Source: Acidobacteriota bacterium
GTDB lineage: Bacteria; Acidobacteriota; Terriglobia; Terriglobales; Acidobacteriaceae
Reading direction: 5' to 3'
Assembly: GCA_016196065.1 (NCBI GenBank)
Contig: JACPYL010000010.1
Location: 1,736,001-1,800,000 of the forward strand
Length of the DNA stretch: 64,000 bases
Shown: in pieces, positions 54,534 through 62,993 of the stretch
Numbering within the stretch: the stretch's first letter is position 1
Layout of the letters: the number at the start of each line of letters is the position of its first letter
Made by a program: the position numbers and the translations under genes
Notes under the pieces: model-generated
Database searches by the model: none
Told to the model about the DNA's origin: nothing
The model's input: only the letters and a program-made list of their open reading frames with translations

Positions 54534-54872
54534 TTACTTCCCCTCATTGATGGCAGTTAACAGCCGGTGGAACTCGGACCGGATTAACTGGACTGCGGTC
54601 CGGTATTGCATTTGCGTTTCAGCCAAGGCCATACCTTCGCGGTCAAGATTCACATTGTTTCCATCCGGCCTCTCAATCAGGCCGCGCACTTCTCTTGCTG
54701 TGGACTGCAAGCTTGATTGCGTTCCGTTAGCGACTCGCTGTAATTCCGAGCGAAAATCGACGTCGCGGGTGCGATAACCCGGCGTGTCGATGTTCGCCAT
54801 GTTGGTGACGACAGTGGTGTGGCGTTGGGACGTCAGCGAGAGATAGCGTTCCAGGAAATCGATGGCGTTCAT
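54534..54872 (-). CDS. flgB: Flagellar proximal rod protein FlgB
   Basis: I start at the ATG at 54872 (GGAGG 8 bases upstream), which shares its first base with the stop of the regulator gene (TGATG); a GTG at 54875 is also in frame. The 112-residue protein shows SQRHTTVVTNMANIDTPGYR and the C-terminal ALAETQMQYRTAVQLIRSEF. It begins the structural part of the superoperon. Confidence 0.94.
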   Translation of the reverse strand: MNAIDFLERYLSLTSQRHTTVVTNMANIDTPGYRTRDVDFRSELQRVANGTQSSLQSTAREVRGLIERPDGNNVNLDREGMALAETQMQYRTAVQLIRSEFHRLLTAINEGK

Positions 54873-56230
54873 CACGCAAACCTCCGGGGCGGCAAACCGT
54901 ATTCGCGAATTTTGTTGCGGATCGTGCGCAGGCTGACTCCAAGCATTTCAGCGGCGTGGGTTCGATTGCCGTGGGTGGCTTCCAAAGTGGATTGGAGAAG
55001 CTGTCTTTCCAACTCACGCATCGCCGTACCGGGACGCATCGGATTCCGTTCCACCCGTAACTCCGACACATTCGTGACGAATTCAGCGCTGAAGTGCTCG
55101 ATTCCAATCTCCTCGGAGCGCGTGAGTGTAAGAACCCGCCGGATGAAGTTGCCGAGCTCTCGGACATTGCCTGGCCACGATTGCCGCTGCAGTTGCAGAA
55201 CGAATTCCGGAAGCAACCGGCGCACCGGTTGTTGCGTATGAGCAGCCACTACTTCCGCAAAATGCTGCGCCAGTTGAGGAATGTCCTCGCGACGCTGCCG
55301 CAAAGGCGGTAGCGTTAGCGGAATCACGTTCAACCGGTAATACAGATCGAGCCGGAAGCGCCCTTCTTCTACCAGGCGAAGCAGCGGCGCGTTGGTGGTG
55401 GCGATGACGCGCACGTTAACCCGTCGCGGTTTGGTATCGCCCAGGCGTTCACATTCTCTTTCCTGAAGAACTCGTAGAAGCTTGGGTTGAAGCACGAGTG
55501 GCATCTCGCCAATTTCATCGAGCAGCAGCGTGCCGCCATCTGCCAGGTCGAATTTGCCTGGCTTGGTAACGGTGGCGCCGGTGAAGGCTCCACGTACATG
55601 ACCGAACAACTCGGACTCAAGCAGATGCTCAGGGAGGGCGGCGCAGTTGACGGCGACGAATGGTCCCTGACGACGGCTGCTTTGGTCGTGGATATAGCGC
55701 GCCAACAGTTCTTTGCCCGTTCCACTCTCCGCTTCCACGAGTACGTCTGCGTTGGCGGCAGCGGCATTGGCGGCGCGCTGCAGTGCATGCAAAAGCGCGG
55801 GAGAATTCCCAATGATGCGATTGGAAGGAGTGTTTGAAACTTGAACAGGACGTTTCGCGTTGGTCATCACTCGTTCGACTGCGCTCTGCAGCAGGTCGAA
55901 CGAAACCGGTTTGGTGAGGTAATCGCAGGCGCCACCTTGAATGGCTTGTACGGCTTCGGAGACGGTTCCGTACGCTGTGAGCAAGATGACTGCGGTATTG
56001 GCTGATGCGGTGCGGGCAGCTCTCATTACCTGGAGCCCGTTACCGTCAGGCATGCGGACGTCGGTGACGACGAGCGGAAAAATGTTCGCCTGCACTTTCT
56101 GAAGAGCCTCCGTCACTCCGCAGGCAGTTTCGACCGTCCATCCGGTACGCTCAAAATTGGCGGCGAGCGCCATCCGCATGGCAGGTTCATCGTCGACGAG
56201 CAGTACCGTCTTGTTCGCGAACTCAGTCAT
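54872..56230 (-). CDS. NtrC-type sigma54-dependent response regulator (FlrC/FleR-like)
   Basis: I start at the ATG at 56230, overlapping the kinase stop by 8 bases, giving 452 residues. The receiver domain has Asp13/Asp14 and phospho-acceptor Asp57 (LVVTDVRMPDG). The AAA+ domain has Walker A (ESGTGKELL) and the sigma54-contact loop GAFTGA. A Fis-type helix-turn-helix ends the protein (NRTHAAEMLGVSLRTIRNKI). By position and partner it resembles FlrC or FleR, which switch on hook-basal-body genes at sigma54 promoters. The structural genes follow directly, and three sigma54-like promoters lie in the locus. Confidence 0.92.
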   Translation of the reverse strand: MTEFANKTVLLVDDEPAMRMALAANFERTGWTVETACGVTEALQKVQANIFPLVVTDVRMPDGNGLQVMRAARTASANTAVILLTAYGTVSEAVQAIQGGACDYLTKPVSFDLLQSAVERVMTNAKRPVQVSNTPSNRIIGNSPALLHALQRAANAAAANADVLVEAESGTGKELLARYIHDQSSRRQGPFVAVNCAALPEHLLESELFGHVRGAFTGATVTKPGKFDLADGGTLLLDEIGEMPLVLQPKLLRVLQERECERLGDTKPRRVNVRVIATTNAPLLRLVEEGRFRLDLYYRLNVIPLTLPPLRQRREDIPQLAQHFAEVVAAHTQQPVRRLLPEFVLQLQRQSWPGNVRELGNFIRRVLTLTRSEEIGIEHFSAEFVTNVSELRVERNPMRPGTAMRELERQLLQSTLEATHGNRTHAAEMLGVSLRTIRNKIREYGLPPRRFA

Positions 56231-57473
56231 GAAGAGGAAACTCCAGTCGAAATGTACTTCCGGCGCCCAGTTCACTTGCTACGGAGATGGCACCGCGGTG
56301 CAACTCGACAATCTTCTTGCAAACGGCGAGTCCAAGCCCTGGATTCTGTCCTGTCGCACTGAAGCCAGCGTCGAAAAGGTGAGGGATGTCTTGGGGATTA
56401 ATTCCCTCGCCCGTATCTAGAACTTCCACGATCACGCGCTCGCTTGCGGCCGTCTCTTCTTTCGCAACTCTAACTTTCACTGTTCCACGCTTCGGCGTAT
56501 GGCGAAAAGCATTCAGCGTGAGGTTGAATAGGACTTGCTGGAGTTCTCCCGGATTGCCGGGGATTTTCTGGTCGCCTAACTCGTCCTCAAAGATCAACTT
56601 GATCTCCGCCTGTTTGGCGAGCGGCTGCACGAACTGCACGGCTTCCCGAATCACCTGCGAGAACTGGACGGGTAGGAGGGACGAGGTCCCCAGAGAGTGA
56701 TAGCGCAAAACGTTATTGACGGTTGCCGACAAGGAGCGAACGCCAGCGCGCAGGCCGTCAACCCAGGTGCGATGCTCCGACTTCAATTCGTCGCATCCGT
56801 AGAGTAAGCCGACAAGCAGTTCCATGCTGGCGAGCGGATTTCGAATTTCGTGGGCAAGCACGGCTGACATCTTCGCTAGAGCGATCAGGTGCGCCGTTTC
56901 TTCGCGGTCATTCTGTAACGCCTTTTGGGCGGTGATATCACGGCTGATCAGCACGACCCGGCCGGAAATTGCCGCCTTCTTACCATCCGTATTCACGGGG
57001 TATGGTGAATTCATGGTGGTCGAACGTACGGCTAGCCAGATTGTTCCTGTGGGGGCCGCGATGGGCACTTCTCTCTCTTCGCCATCGGGAATCGCTTGCG
57101 AGGTAATTTGCGACAACACGCTCTCGTCGTCTGGATTGCCGGTTTGCTCTTGATTTCCCCTTGTGATTGCGCGGCAGGCGCGCAGTTGGCGCCGGGCTTC
57201 GACATTCAGGAAGACAATTTCACCGGCTGCGCCCAGAACCGCCACACCGCACGGCAGCGCATCGAGGATGCAACGCAATGCCATCCGCATGCTTTGATTC
57301 TCATTCAGCGTTTCGGCGATTGCGGCGTTTCGTGTTTCCAATTCACGGCGCAGGCGGAGGCTTTCCTTTTGCAGTTCGCGATAGGAATACTCGAGCTGTC
57401 CAGCGACGGCGGAAAATGTTGAGAAGGCATCCGCCAAAGTTGGTTCGATGTCTCGTGCAGTCAAAAAGTTCAT
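56223..57473 (-). CDS. Sensor histidine kinase (FlrB/FleS-like)
   Basis: The 416-residue cytoplasmic kinase has an N-terminal coiled coil (about 35-65), a PAS-like domain (LDALPCGVAVLGAAGEIVFL), a HisKA box with phospho-acceptor His in VLAHEIRNPLASM, and a HATPase domain (NLTLNAFRHTPK, DTGEGINPQDIPHLFD, GLGLAVCKKIV). No membrane helices are seen, as in FleS and FlrB. I prefer the ATG at 57473 over 57500 because the predicted sigma54 start site lies near 57504. It overlaps its response regulator gene by 8 bases. Confidence 0.9.
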   Translation of the reverse strand: MNFLTARDIEPTLADAFSTFSAVAGQLEYSYRELQKESLRLRRELETRNAAIAETLNENQSMRMALRCILDALPCGVAVLGAAGEIVFLNVEARRQLRACRAITRGNQEQTGNPDDESVLSQITSQAIPDGEEREVPIAAPTGTIWLAVRSTTMNSPYPVNTDGKKAAISGRVVLISRDITAQKALQNDREETAHLIALAKMSAVLAHEIRNPLASMELLVGLLYGCDELKSEHRTWVDGLRAGVRSLSATVNNVLRYHSLGTSSLLPVQFSQVIREAVQFVQPLAKQAEIKLIFEDELGDQKIPGNPGELQQVLFNLTLNAFRHTPKRGTVKVRVAKEETAASERVIVEVLDTGEGINPQDIPHLFDAGFSATGQNPGLGLAVCKKIVELHRGAISVASELGAGSTFRLEFPLHD

Positions 57474-57514
57474 TGGACTCAAATGAGAACTAGGCAACAT
57501 CTGCCTACTCAGAG

Positions 57515-57530
57515 TGCATTGGGAGTTCCA
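57515..57530 (-). promoter_or_regulatory. Sigma54-like promoter before the flagellar kinase gene
   Basis: On the minus strand TGGAACTCCCAATGCA: TGG and GC at the right 10-base distance, one mismatch in each half compared with TGGCAC-N5-TTGCA. It would start the superoperon about 30 bases before the ATG at 57473. Confidence 0.55.
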
Positions 57531-57581
57531 AACTGTGCGATTGCGGAAATCCCTTGTTTCTGCGTGATGCCGCGTGAAAAG

Positions 57582-58748
57582 TTAGAGAATTATGTGTTCG
57601 GGGCGGATTGACCATTCCTGGCTGGCGAGAATGCACGCGCGTTCGATCACATTGCGAAGTTCTCGAACGTTGCCCGGCCAGTTGTGCTCCTGCAATCGAA
57701 ACATGGCTTCTTGACTGAGAGCCAATTCGCGGCGTGCATACATCCTGAGGAATGTTTGGGCGAGTGGTACGAGATCGGCGCGACGGTCGCGCAGCGGCGG
57801 AAGACAGATTGGAAATACGGACAGACGATAAAACAAATCTTCGCGGAACAGTTTTTCCTGCACCAGGCGGTTCAATTGGGCATTCGTGGCAGCCACCACT
57901 CTCACGTCCACGCGTAACGTGTCGGTGCTGCCGAGCCTTTGCACTTCTCCTTGTTCCAGGAAACGCAAGAGCTTTGATTGCAGGCCCAGTGGCAGATCTC
58001 CAATTTCGTCGAGGAAGAGTGTCCCTCCCTGGGCCGCATGGATGCGCCCGATCCTCGACTGTACGGCTCCCGTAAAAGCGCCTTTGACATAGCCGAACAG
58101 TTCCGCTTCCAGCAGTGCCTCCGGGATGGCAGCGCAGTTGATGATCACAAATGGCTTGAGCCTGCGAAGGCTAAGCTCGTGCAATGCGCGCGCGACCAGA
58201 TCCTTTCCGGTTCCAGTCTCACCGGTCAGCAAAACGGTCGTGTCACGTTGGGCAACCAACTGAATCATGGAATAGAGTTGGCGCATGGGCGGCGTATCGC
58301 CAACCATGTCCGGCAGTGCGTTGGGTCGAGCGATCTCACGAGAAGCCGAGACCTCTGCGGGAACCGGTTTGAGGGGAGACGGGCGTTCCAGGTCTCGAGT
58401 GAGTTGCACCAGAGTCGACTCGGACGGCGGGTCATGAAAAATCGGTTCGCCACTCTGCGGATGCAACGATACCACTTCGGCCTGCGGACACTGGGATCGA
58501 AGGAGTTCCGTGAATTCCTCGGCGTGCAAGTCCGGCAAAGCATGGTCGAGAAGCACGATGGAAGCTTGTCCCGCTTCCGCTTTCTGAAGTCCCTCGGCGC
58601 CACTGACTGCTTCGTCGAGACGCCAGCGTCCTGACTGAAGCTGAGAGGTGAGGTACTTCCTCAGAGATGCGTTGGGACTTACGATGAGTAATCCAGTTGG
58701 TATCTGTGCCCCAGCATAAGGCCGCTGGGCCAATCTTGCGTTGATCAC
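57582..58748 (-). CDS. FleQ/FlrA-like sigma54 activator with degenerate receiver and no DNA-binding domain
   Basis: The 388-residue protein has a degenerate receiver-like N-terminus (about 18-110; Asp68 is kept in IVLLDHALPD but the acidic pocket is replaced by VSPN), then a full AAA+ domain with Walker A (GETGTGKDLV), Walker B (LFLDEIGDL), the sigma54 loop GAFTGA and the R-finger region. It stops right after the domain (IRPEHIIL), without the Fis-type helix-turn-helix of FleQ, FlrA or NtrC. The degenerate receiver is as in FleQ/FlrA master regulators. It lies directly upstream of the kinase and may activate the sigma54 promoter there from solution. Confidence 0.88.
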   Translation of the reverse strand: MINARLAQRPYAGAQIPTGLLIVSPNASLRKYLTSQLQSGRWRLDEAVSGAEGLQKAEAGQASIVLLDHALPDLHAEEFTELLRSQCPQAEVVSLHPQSGEPIFHDPPSESTLVQLTRDLERPSPLKPVPAEVSASREIARPNALPDMVGDTPPMRQLYSMIQLVAQRDTTVLLTGETGTGKDLVARALHELSLRRLKPFVIINCAAIPEALLEAELFGYVKGAFTGAVQSRIGRIHAAQGGTLFLDEIGDLPLGLQSKLLRFLEQGEVQRLGSTDTLRVDVRVVAATNAQLNRLVQEKLFREDLFYRLSVFPICLPPLRDRRADLVPLAQTFLRMYARRELALSQEAMFRLQEHNWPGNVRELRNVIERACILASQEWSIRPEHIIL

Positions 58749-58834
58749 CTTTCCCCCTCCACAGTTCTATTTCCGCTGCTGCGAATCGCAGCGGATACTT
58801 CGAGTCTTTGCGGGAATGCAGGGACAGCAAACTC

Positions 58835-59638
58835 TCAGTCTCCGGAAAGAGCAAGGGCTTCAGGCTCGGTCCTATGTGGGGGAGGTGCCAGCACGGGGTT
58901 GCGGTCCTGGGCAACGACGTACCCGATTCCCCGGACCGTATGGATGAGCTTTTCGGTGGCTCCACCATCGACCTTGTCTCGAACGTACTTGACGTAGACA
59001 TCGACCAGGTTGGTCGCACCGTCGTAGGGAGTTCCCCACGCGCTTTCCATGATCATGCTGCGAGTGACGGGCTTGCCGGCGTTGGCCATCAGGCACTCAA
59101 GAACGGCAAACTCTTTACTCGATAGGGGAATGCGCTTGCCGCATCGTTCCACACGCTGCTGATCGCGATCCATGAACATATCGCTCACACAGATGGTACG
59201 GCCGGGATTGCCACGGACTCGGCGGAGCAGCGCTCGCACGCGTGCGCCCAATTCAAAGAGCGAGAATGGTTTACTCAGGAAATCATCCGCCCCGCTGTCG
59301 AGCACCTGGACACGATCTTCGATTCCTGAGAGCCCAGTGAGGACCAGCACGGGCAGATGCGGGCGCAAGGGGCGAAGCTTCCGCAACAGGGACAAACCGT
59401 CCAACAGAGGGAGATTCAAATCCAGTATCAACAGATCGTATTGGTCAACTTGAGCGGCTTGCCATGCAGACAAGCCGTCATGGACGAGATCGATGAGAAG
59501 ATTCTCGCGAGCGAGTCCTTTCTGGAGGCAGTGAGCCAATGCGATGTCGTCTTCGGCTACCAGGATTCTCTCTCGGGGGCGGCTGGATGTCTTATCTGAA
59601 ACTGATGTCTGCTCTGAAACTTCTGACTCCACGTTCAT
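58835..59638 (-). CDS. OmpR/PhoB-family response regulator
   Basis: The 267-residue protein has a receiver domain (VAEDD, phospho-acceptor Asp in LLILDLNLPLLDG, VLTG, LSKPF) and a C-terminal winged helix (LSSKEFAVLECLMANAGKPV, MIMESAWG, VDVYVKYVRDKVDG, IHTVRGIGYVV). No partner kinase lies beside it. It lies 86 bases upstream of the FleQ-like gene on the same strand and could control it. A 20-residue charged N-terminal tail precedes the receiver. Confidence 0.93.
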   Translation of the reverse strand: MNVESEVSEQTSVSDKTSSRPRERILVAEDDIALAHCLQKGLARENLLIDLVHDGLSAWQAAQVDQYDLLILDLNLPLLDGLSLLRKLRPLRPHLPVLVLTGLSGIEDRVQVLDSGADDFLSKPFSLFELGARVRALLRRVRGNPGRTICVSDMFMDRDQQRVERCGKRIPLSSKEFAVLECLMANAGKPVTRSMIMESAWGTPYDGATNLVDVYVKYVRDKVDGGATEKLIHTVRGIGYVVAQDRNPVLAPPPHRTEPEALALSGD

Positions 59639-59971
59639 TGAATGGCCTCGTCTTTCCGTTCGCAGCCTTCTTCCGTTCGCGTCCTAGCCGCATTTGGCGA
59701 AAACTTCCGGCGTGCTGCTTGAAATACATCTTGTTAACCCTTTTCTCTAAGGCAATTAGAAAGCCCTAATGTGCCAGATCACTTATCTCTAACTAAACTC
59801 AGCGTTTCTAGTCCGCACAAGTGACGGACATCACATCTGCGGATTGGACAATTTCCAGAAATGTGTACGGAATCCGAACAGTTCGTAAAAACGTAATAAA
59901 AATAGATCGGTGTTTTGAAAACGAATCGATGAATACGGGGTGCTGCGGAATGCAACACTCTGAGCGGGGAA
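59639..59971. other. Intergenic region upstream of the OmpR-type regulator gene
   Basis: This 333-base AT-richer gap between two minus-strand regulator genes should hold the OmpR-type gene's promoter. A weak sigma54-like match, GGGCTTTCTAATTGCC, lies at 59766-59751 on the minus strand, about 100 bases before the start. No gene recognised. Confidence 0.4.
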
Positions 59972-61354
59972 TTAAGCGGAGATATCTCTTTTTGAAAATC
60001 CGGGATGGCTTCTGCGAGCCAGCATTTCATAGAGCGTGGCTCGACTGATCCCAAGAATTTCTGCGGCTCGAACTTTGTTGCCTTGTACACGGCTGAGAAC
60101 AAGATCAAGGTGTCGATGTTGAAGTTCTTCGAAGGAAAGCAATCCATCGTCGCCGGATTGCGGCTTGGCTGCTTCGGCGCGCAGCGGTTCGGGGAGGTCG
60201 ACATCAAGAATCATGTCGCCTTCGGCCATCATGCAGGCATTTCCAATGACGCTTTCCAGTTCGCGGATGTTGCCCGGCCACGAGTATCGTGCCAACAGGA
60301 TCTGGGCACGTCGAGAGATGCCTTTGAATTCTTTTCCGTAGCGGGCCGAAAAACGCTGCAGGAAGTGCCTTTGCAGCAGAGGCAAGTCCTCTTTTCGGTC
60401 CGCAAGCAAGGGCAACTCGATTTCAATCATGGAGAGCCGGTAGAAGAGATCCTTGCGGAACTTACCCTCGGCCACCATGGCTCTCAGATTACGATTGGTG
60501 GCAGCAATGACGTGCACATCAACGACACGCGTAACAGGAGAACCGACGCGTTGTAGCTCCTGGCTCTGGAGAACGCGCAGCAATTTTGCTTGCGCCGGCA
60601 ACGGCAACTCGCCGATTTCATCAAGGAATACCGTCCCCTGATTCGCGTATTCAAACACCCCGACCTTATCCTGCGTCGCCCCAGTAAAAGAGCCTTTCAC
60701 ATGACCAAACAGTTCACTTTCCAGCAGGCTCTCCACGAGAGCGGAGCAGTTGCAGACCGTCATTCTGGCCTTCGCACGATGGCTCAAGTTGTGCAAGGCC
60801 TGCGCGATGAGCTCCTTGCCAGTCCCCGTCGGACCGGTGACGAGCAAGGTCTGGAAATAGGGAGCAACCCGGCGCAGCTTCGAGAAGACCTGCAACATAG
60901 AGGGGCTTCGAGCTACGATTCCTTGAAACTGGTAGGCCTCAACCAAGTCGTTATCCAGCTGATAGGTACGGCGTCGAGTATCCGCCTGATCGATGAAACC
61001 CGCGATGAGTTGACGAACTTCAATCGCCATCACGGGCTTGCTCAGTACATTGCTGGCACCCCGTGCGACTACTTCTTCCGCCCACGAACCGGTTGCAGCA
61101 TCGGTCATGAGCACCATCTCCACAGCCAAATCACCGCCAAATAATTCATGGACTGATCCGGTGTCAGGATCATCGAGAGTTGAGTCGAGCAGGACAATTT
61201 GAGGAAGGAAACGTTGGTAGAGTTCGCGCGCTTCGTTTCGATCGGTCGCCCGAAGGACTGCAATCGGCAAGCCAGAAAGACTGCGGCTCACTTCTTCCGA
61301 GACGCGAATATCTCGATCAACCACGAGTACCCAATACACCCTAGGTTCGGACAT
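59972..61354 (-). CDS. NtrC-type sigma54-dependent regulator with GSFTGA loop
   Basis: From the ATG at 61354 the protein has 460 residues. It has a receiver-like domain (VLVVDRD, candidate Asp in QIVLLDSTLDD, Lys in VLSKPV), an AAA+ domain with Walker A (GPTGTGKELIA) and Walker B (VFLDEIGEL), and a C-terminal Fis-type helix-turn-helix (NKVRAAEILGISRATLYEML). The sigma54 contact loop reads GSFTGA instead of GAFTGA. A GTG at 61408 would add 18 residues. The start lies 127 bases after a tiny membrane-protein gene. Target genes unknown; it need not belong to the flagellar system. Confidence 0.9.
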   Translation of the reverse strand: MSEPRVYWVLVVDRDIRVSEEVSRSLSGLPIAVLRATDRNEARELYQRFLPQIVLLDSTLDDPDTGSVHELFGGDLAVEMVLMTDAATGSWAEEVVARGASNVLSKPVMAIEVRQLIAGFIDQADTRRRTYQLDNDLVEAYQFQGIVARSPSMLQVFSKLRRVAPYFQTLLVTGPTGTGKELIAQALHNLSHRAKARMTVCNCSALVESLLESELFGHVKGSFTGATQDKVGVFEYANQGTVFLDEIGELPLPAQAKLLRVLQSQELQRVGSPVTRVVDVHVIAATNRNLRAMVAEGKFRKDLFYRLSMIEIELPLLADRKEDLPLLQRHFLQRFSARYGKEFKGISRRAQILLARYSWPGNIRELESVIGNACMMAEGDMILDVDLPEPLRAEAAKPQSGDDGLLSFEELQHRHLDLVLSRVQGNKVRAAEILGISRATLYEMLARRSHPGFSKRDISA

Positions 61355-61480
61355 AGACGAAGCAGCCCAAGCGCTACCAATTTCGACTTGCTTGCTCCGT
61401 GCCCACACGAAAGCCGTGACCAGCGCCAGTTAAGCGACGGCTTTATAGTCCAGCGTTACGAAATGAACACCCGAGCAGGT

Positions 61481-61633
61481 TCAATCCAAACTTTGCACTT
61501 GTTCTGTTTGTGTTAATCCTCCTCGTAAACTCCACACTTCACATTCAAGCTGCCGGATGTACAGCCACGCCCGGCGGCCAGCCGCGACATTAAAAACAAT
61601 TGCCACGACCAGCAAACTGAACGCGACCGTCAT
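61481..61633 (-). CDS. Putative very small membrane protein
   Basis: A 50-residue reading frame from the ATG at 61633 has a strong ribosome site (AGGAG, 7 bases upstream). It begins with one membrane helix (MTVAFSLLVVAIVFNVAAG), then RRAWLYIRQLECEVW and a polar end. It lies just upstream of the NtrC-type regulator on the same strand. The combination of a good ribosome site with an immediate membrane helix suggests a real small protein, but I know no family. Confidence 0.4.
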   Translation of the reverse strand: MTVAFSLLVVAIVFNVAAGRRAWLYIRQLECEVWSLRGGLTQTEQVQSLD

Positions 61634-61887
61634 GTATCGGCTCCTGAAACGGCATTAAGGATCATGGGGAGGGCTCCGTTCCTGCTCGTTACCCATCCGG
61701 CAGCAAAAAGCGAAACTACTCGATAACGGCGGAAAACCGCGTTAAGAAAGGAAATGTTTACAAAATCCGGAAGGCAGGAGCCTGCACTTTCAAAGACTTG
61801 GACTCACTCTCGATCAGGGCTGAGTGCCCGGAAAGCAAACACACGAGGGTGCTCGTCGATTTTTGTTACGAAACGCGAACATGACTG

Positions 61888-61916
61888 TTGAAAAGTGCTT
61901 CAGGAACTTGTATAAG
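61888..61916 (+). promoter_or_regulatory. Sigma70 promoter of the HTH/S24-like regulator gene
   Basis: TTGAAA (61888-61893), 17 bases, TATAAG (61911-61916). The predicted start is near 61923, about 180 bases before the ATG at 62103. Confidence 0.7.
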
Positions 61917-61926
61917 GGAGCGCAAC

Positions 61927-61946
61927 GGGTGAAATTTATTTCATCC
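61927..61946 (+). promoter_or_regulatory. Palindrome at the transcription start, possible operator
   Basis: GGGTGAAAT, TT, ATTTCATCC: nine pairs (one G-T) just after the -10 box. Its position fits an operator for autoregulation by the HTH protein encoded downstream; an RNA hairpin would have too tight a loop. Confidence 0.5.
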
Positions 61947-62102
61947 TGCACCTGGAGTCGTACTCTTTTACGGGGATACAGGGACTGGCCAGTAGGCGTA
62001 ACAGCTTCTGGAGTACGAAGCCGTAGCCTTAATATTAGCCCACCCCATTTCGTTGCTTTTGGATCCAGACCATAGGGCGACTCCTATGCGCCGGAGCAAG
62101 CT

Positions 62103-62993
62103 ATGTTGTCTGCGGGAGTGGGTTTGCGTCAAATTCGAGACCAACTGGGTCTCACCATGCGTGATGTCGAGAGTGCGAGCGCTAGAATCTCGGCTCTGCA
62201 CGGCAGTGAAGAATACCTGATTCCTCCCAGCAGACTTTCCGATATCGAGACCAAGGGAGTCGTTCCCAGCGTCTTTCGCTTCTACTCATTGGCAGCAATT
62301 TACCGCCGGCCGATTCGCGATCTTCTTCTGATCTACGGGATTGATCTGAGCACGGTTACGAACGACTGGTCCTCCTCGCGCCCGGCAAACTCCCACATCA
62401 GCGGCTTCGAAGAGGAAACTGCCGACTGCAACGTTCCAATCCGCTTTGATCCTGGTTTCGACTTGCGGGAGACTTCCGATTTGCGGCGCATGGTGCAGGA
62501 GTGGGGGCCTGTCCCATTTACCTTCTTGAACAGCCTCGCCTCTCAAAAATACACCTACGCATTCGTGGGGACCGAAGACTATACGATGTACCCTTTGCTG
62601 CAGCCCGGTTCATTTATTCAAGTGGATGAATCCAAACGGCGCGTGGTCAGCCGACCCTGGCGTTCCGAATATGAGCGTCCGATTTACTTTGTGGAAACGC
62701 GGGAAGGGTTTGTCTGCTGCTGGTGCTCCCTGCGGCTCAATTCTCTGGTTCTTCAGCCTCATCCTCTGTCTTCAGCCCCGGTTCGCGTCTTGAAGCATCC
62801 GCAAGAAGCGGAAGTGATCGGACAAGTAGTCGGCGTGGCGATGAAGATTGGCGACCCGCAGTCTTCGGAACTTCTAGAGCCCCGAGGGTTTGCAAGATCG
62901 ACTGCAGATGGAGTCGTGCCCACGACGGCGAACCTGCGGGTAGCAGACGCTCCGGTGATTCCTTCAGCGACGACACGTAGGATTCTGGGCTGA
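62103..62993 (+). CDS. XRE-type HTH regulator with S24/LexA-like C-terminal domain
   Basis: The 296-residue protein has an N-terminal helix-turn-helix (LRQIRDQLGLTMRDVESASA, then PSRLSDIETKGVVPSVFRFY) and a middle-to-C-terminal region resembling the S24 fold (YTYAFVGTEDYTMYPLLQPG, SFIQVDESKRRVV, VIGQVVGVAMKIG). The catalytic Lys of true peptidases is not evident. GGAGC lies about 6 bases before the ATG. The last 45 residues are unlike the rest and overlap an oppositely directed gene by 257 bases. Probably a self-regulating repressor; targets unknown. Confidence 0.75.
   Translation: MLSAGVGLRQIRDQLGLTMRDVESASARISALHGSEEYLIPPSRLSDIETKGVVPSVFRFYSLAAIYRRPIRDLLLIYGIDLSTVTNDWSSSRPANSHISGFEEETADCNVPIRFDPGFDLRETSDLRRMVQEWGPVPFTFLNSLASQKYTYAFVGTEDYTMYPLLQPGSFIQVDESKRRVVSRPWRSEYERPIYFVETREGFVCCWCSLRLNSLVLQPHPLSSAPVRVLKHPQEAEVIGQVVGVAMKIGDPQSSELLEPRGFARSTADGVVPTTANLRVADAPVIPSATTRRILG

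Larger units (their letters stand above)
61634..62102. other. Intergenic region upstream of the HTH/S24-like regulator gene
   Basis: This 469-base gap between divergent genes holds a good sigma70 promoter with a palindrome at its start site (listed separately) and then a leader of about 180 bases. I see no further gene; a short plus-strand frame within it overlaps the promoter and is rejected. Confidence 0.5.

Noticed and set aside
61824-62075. Plus-strand 83-codon frame upstream of the HTH gene
   Set aside because: It overlaps the promoter and palindrome, and has no ribosome site or domain.
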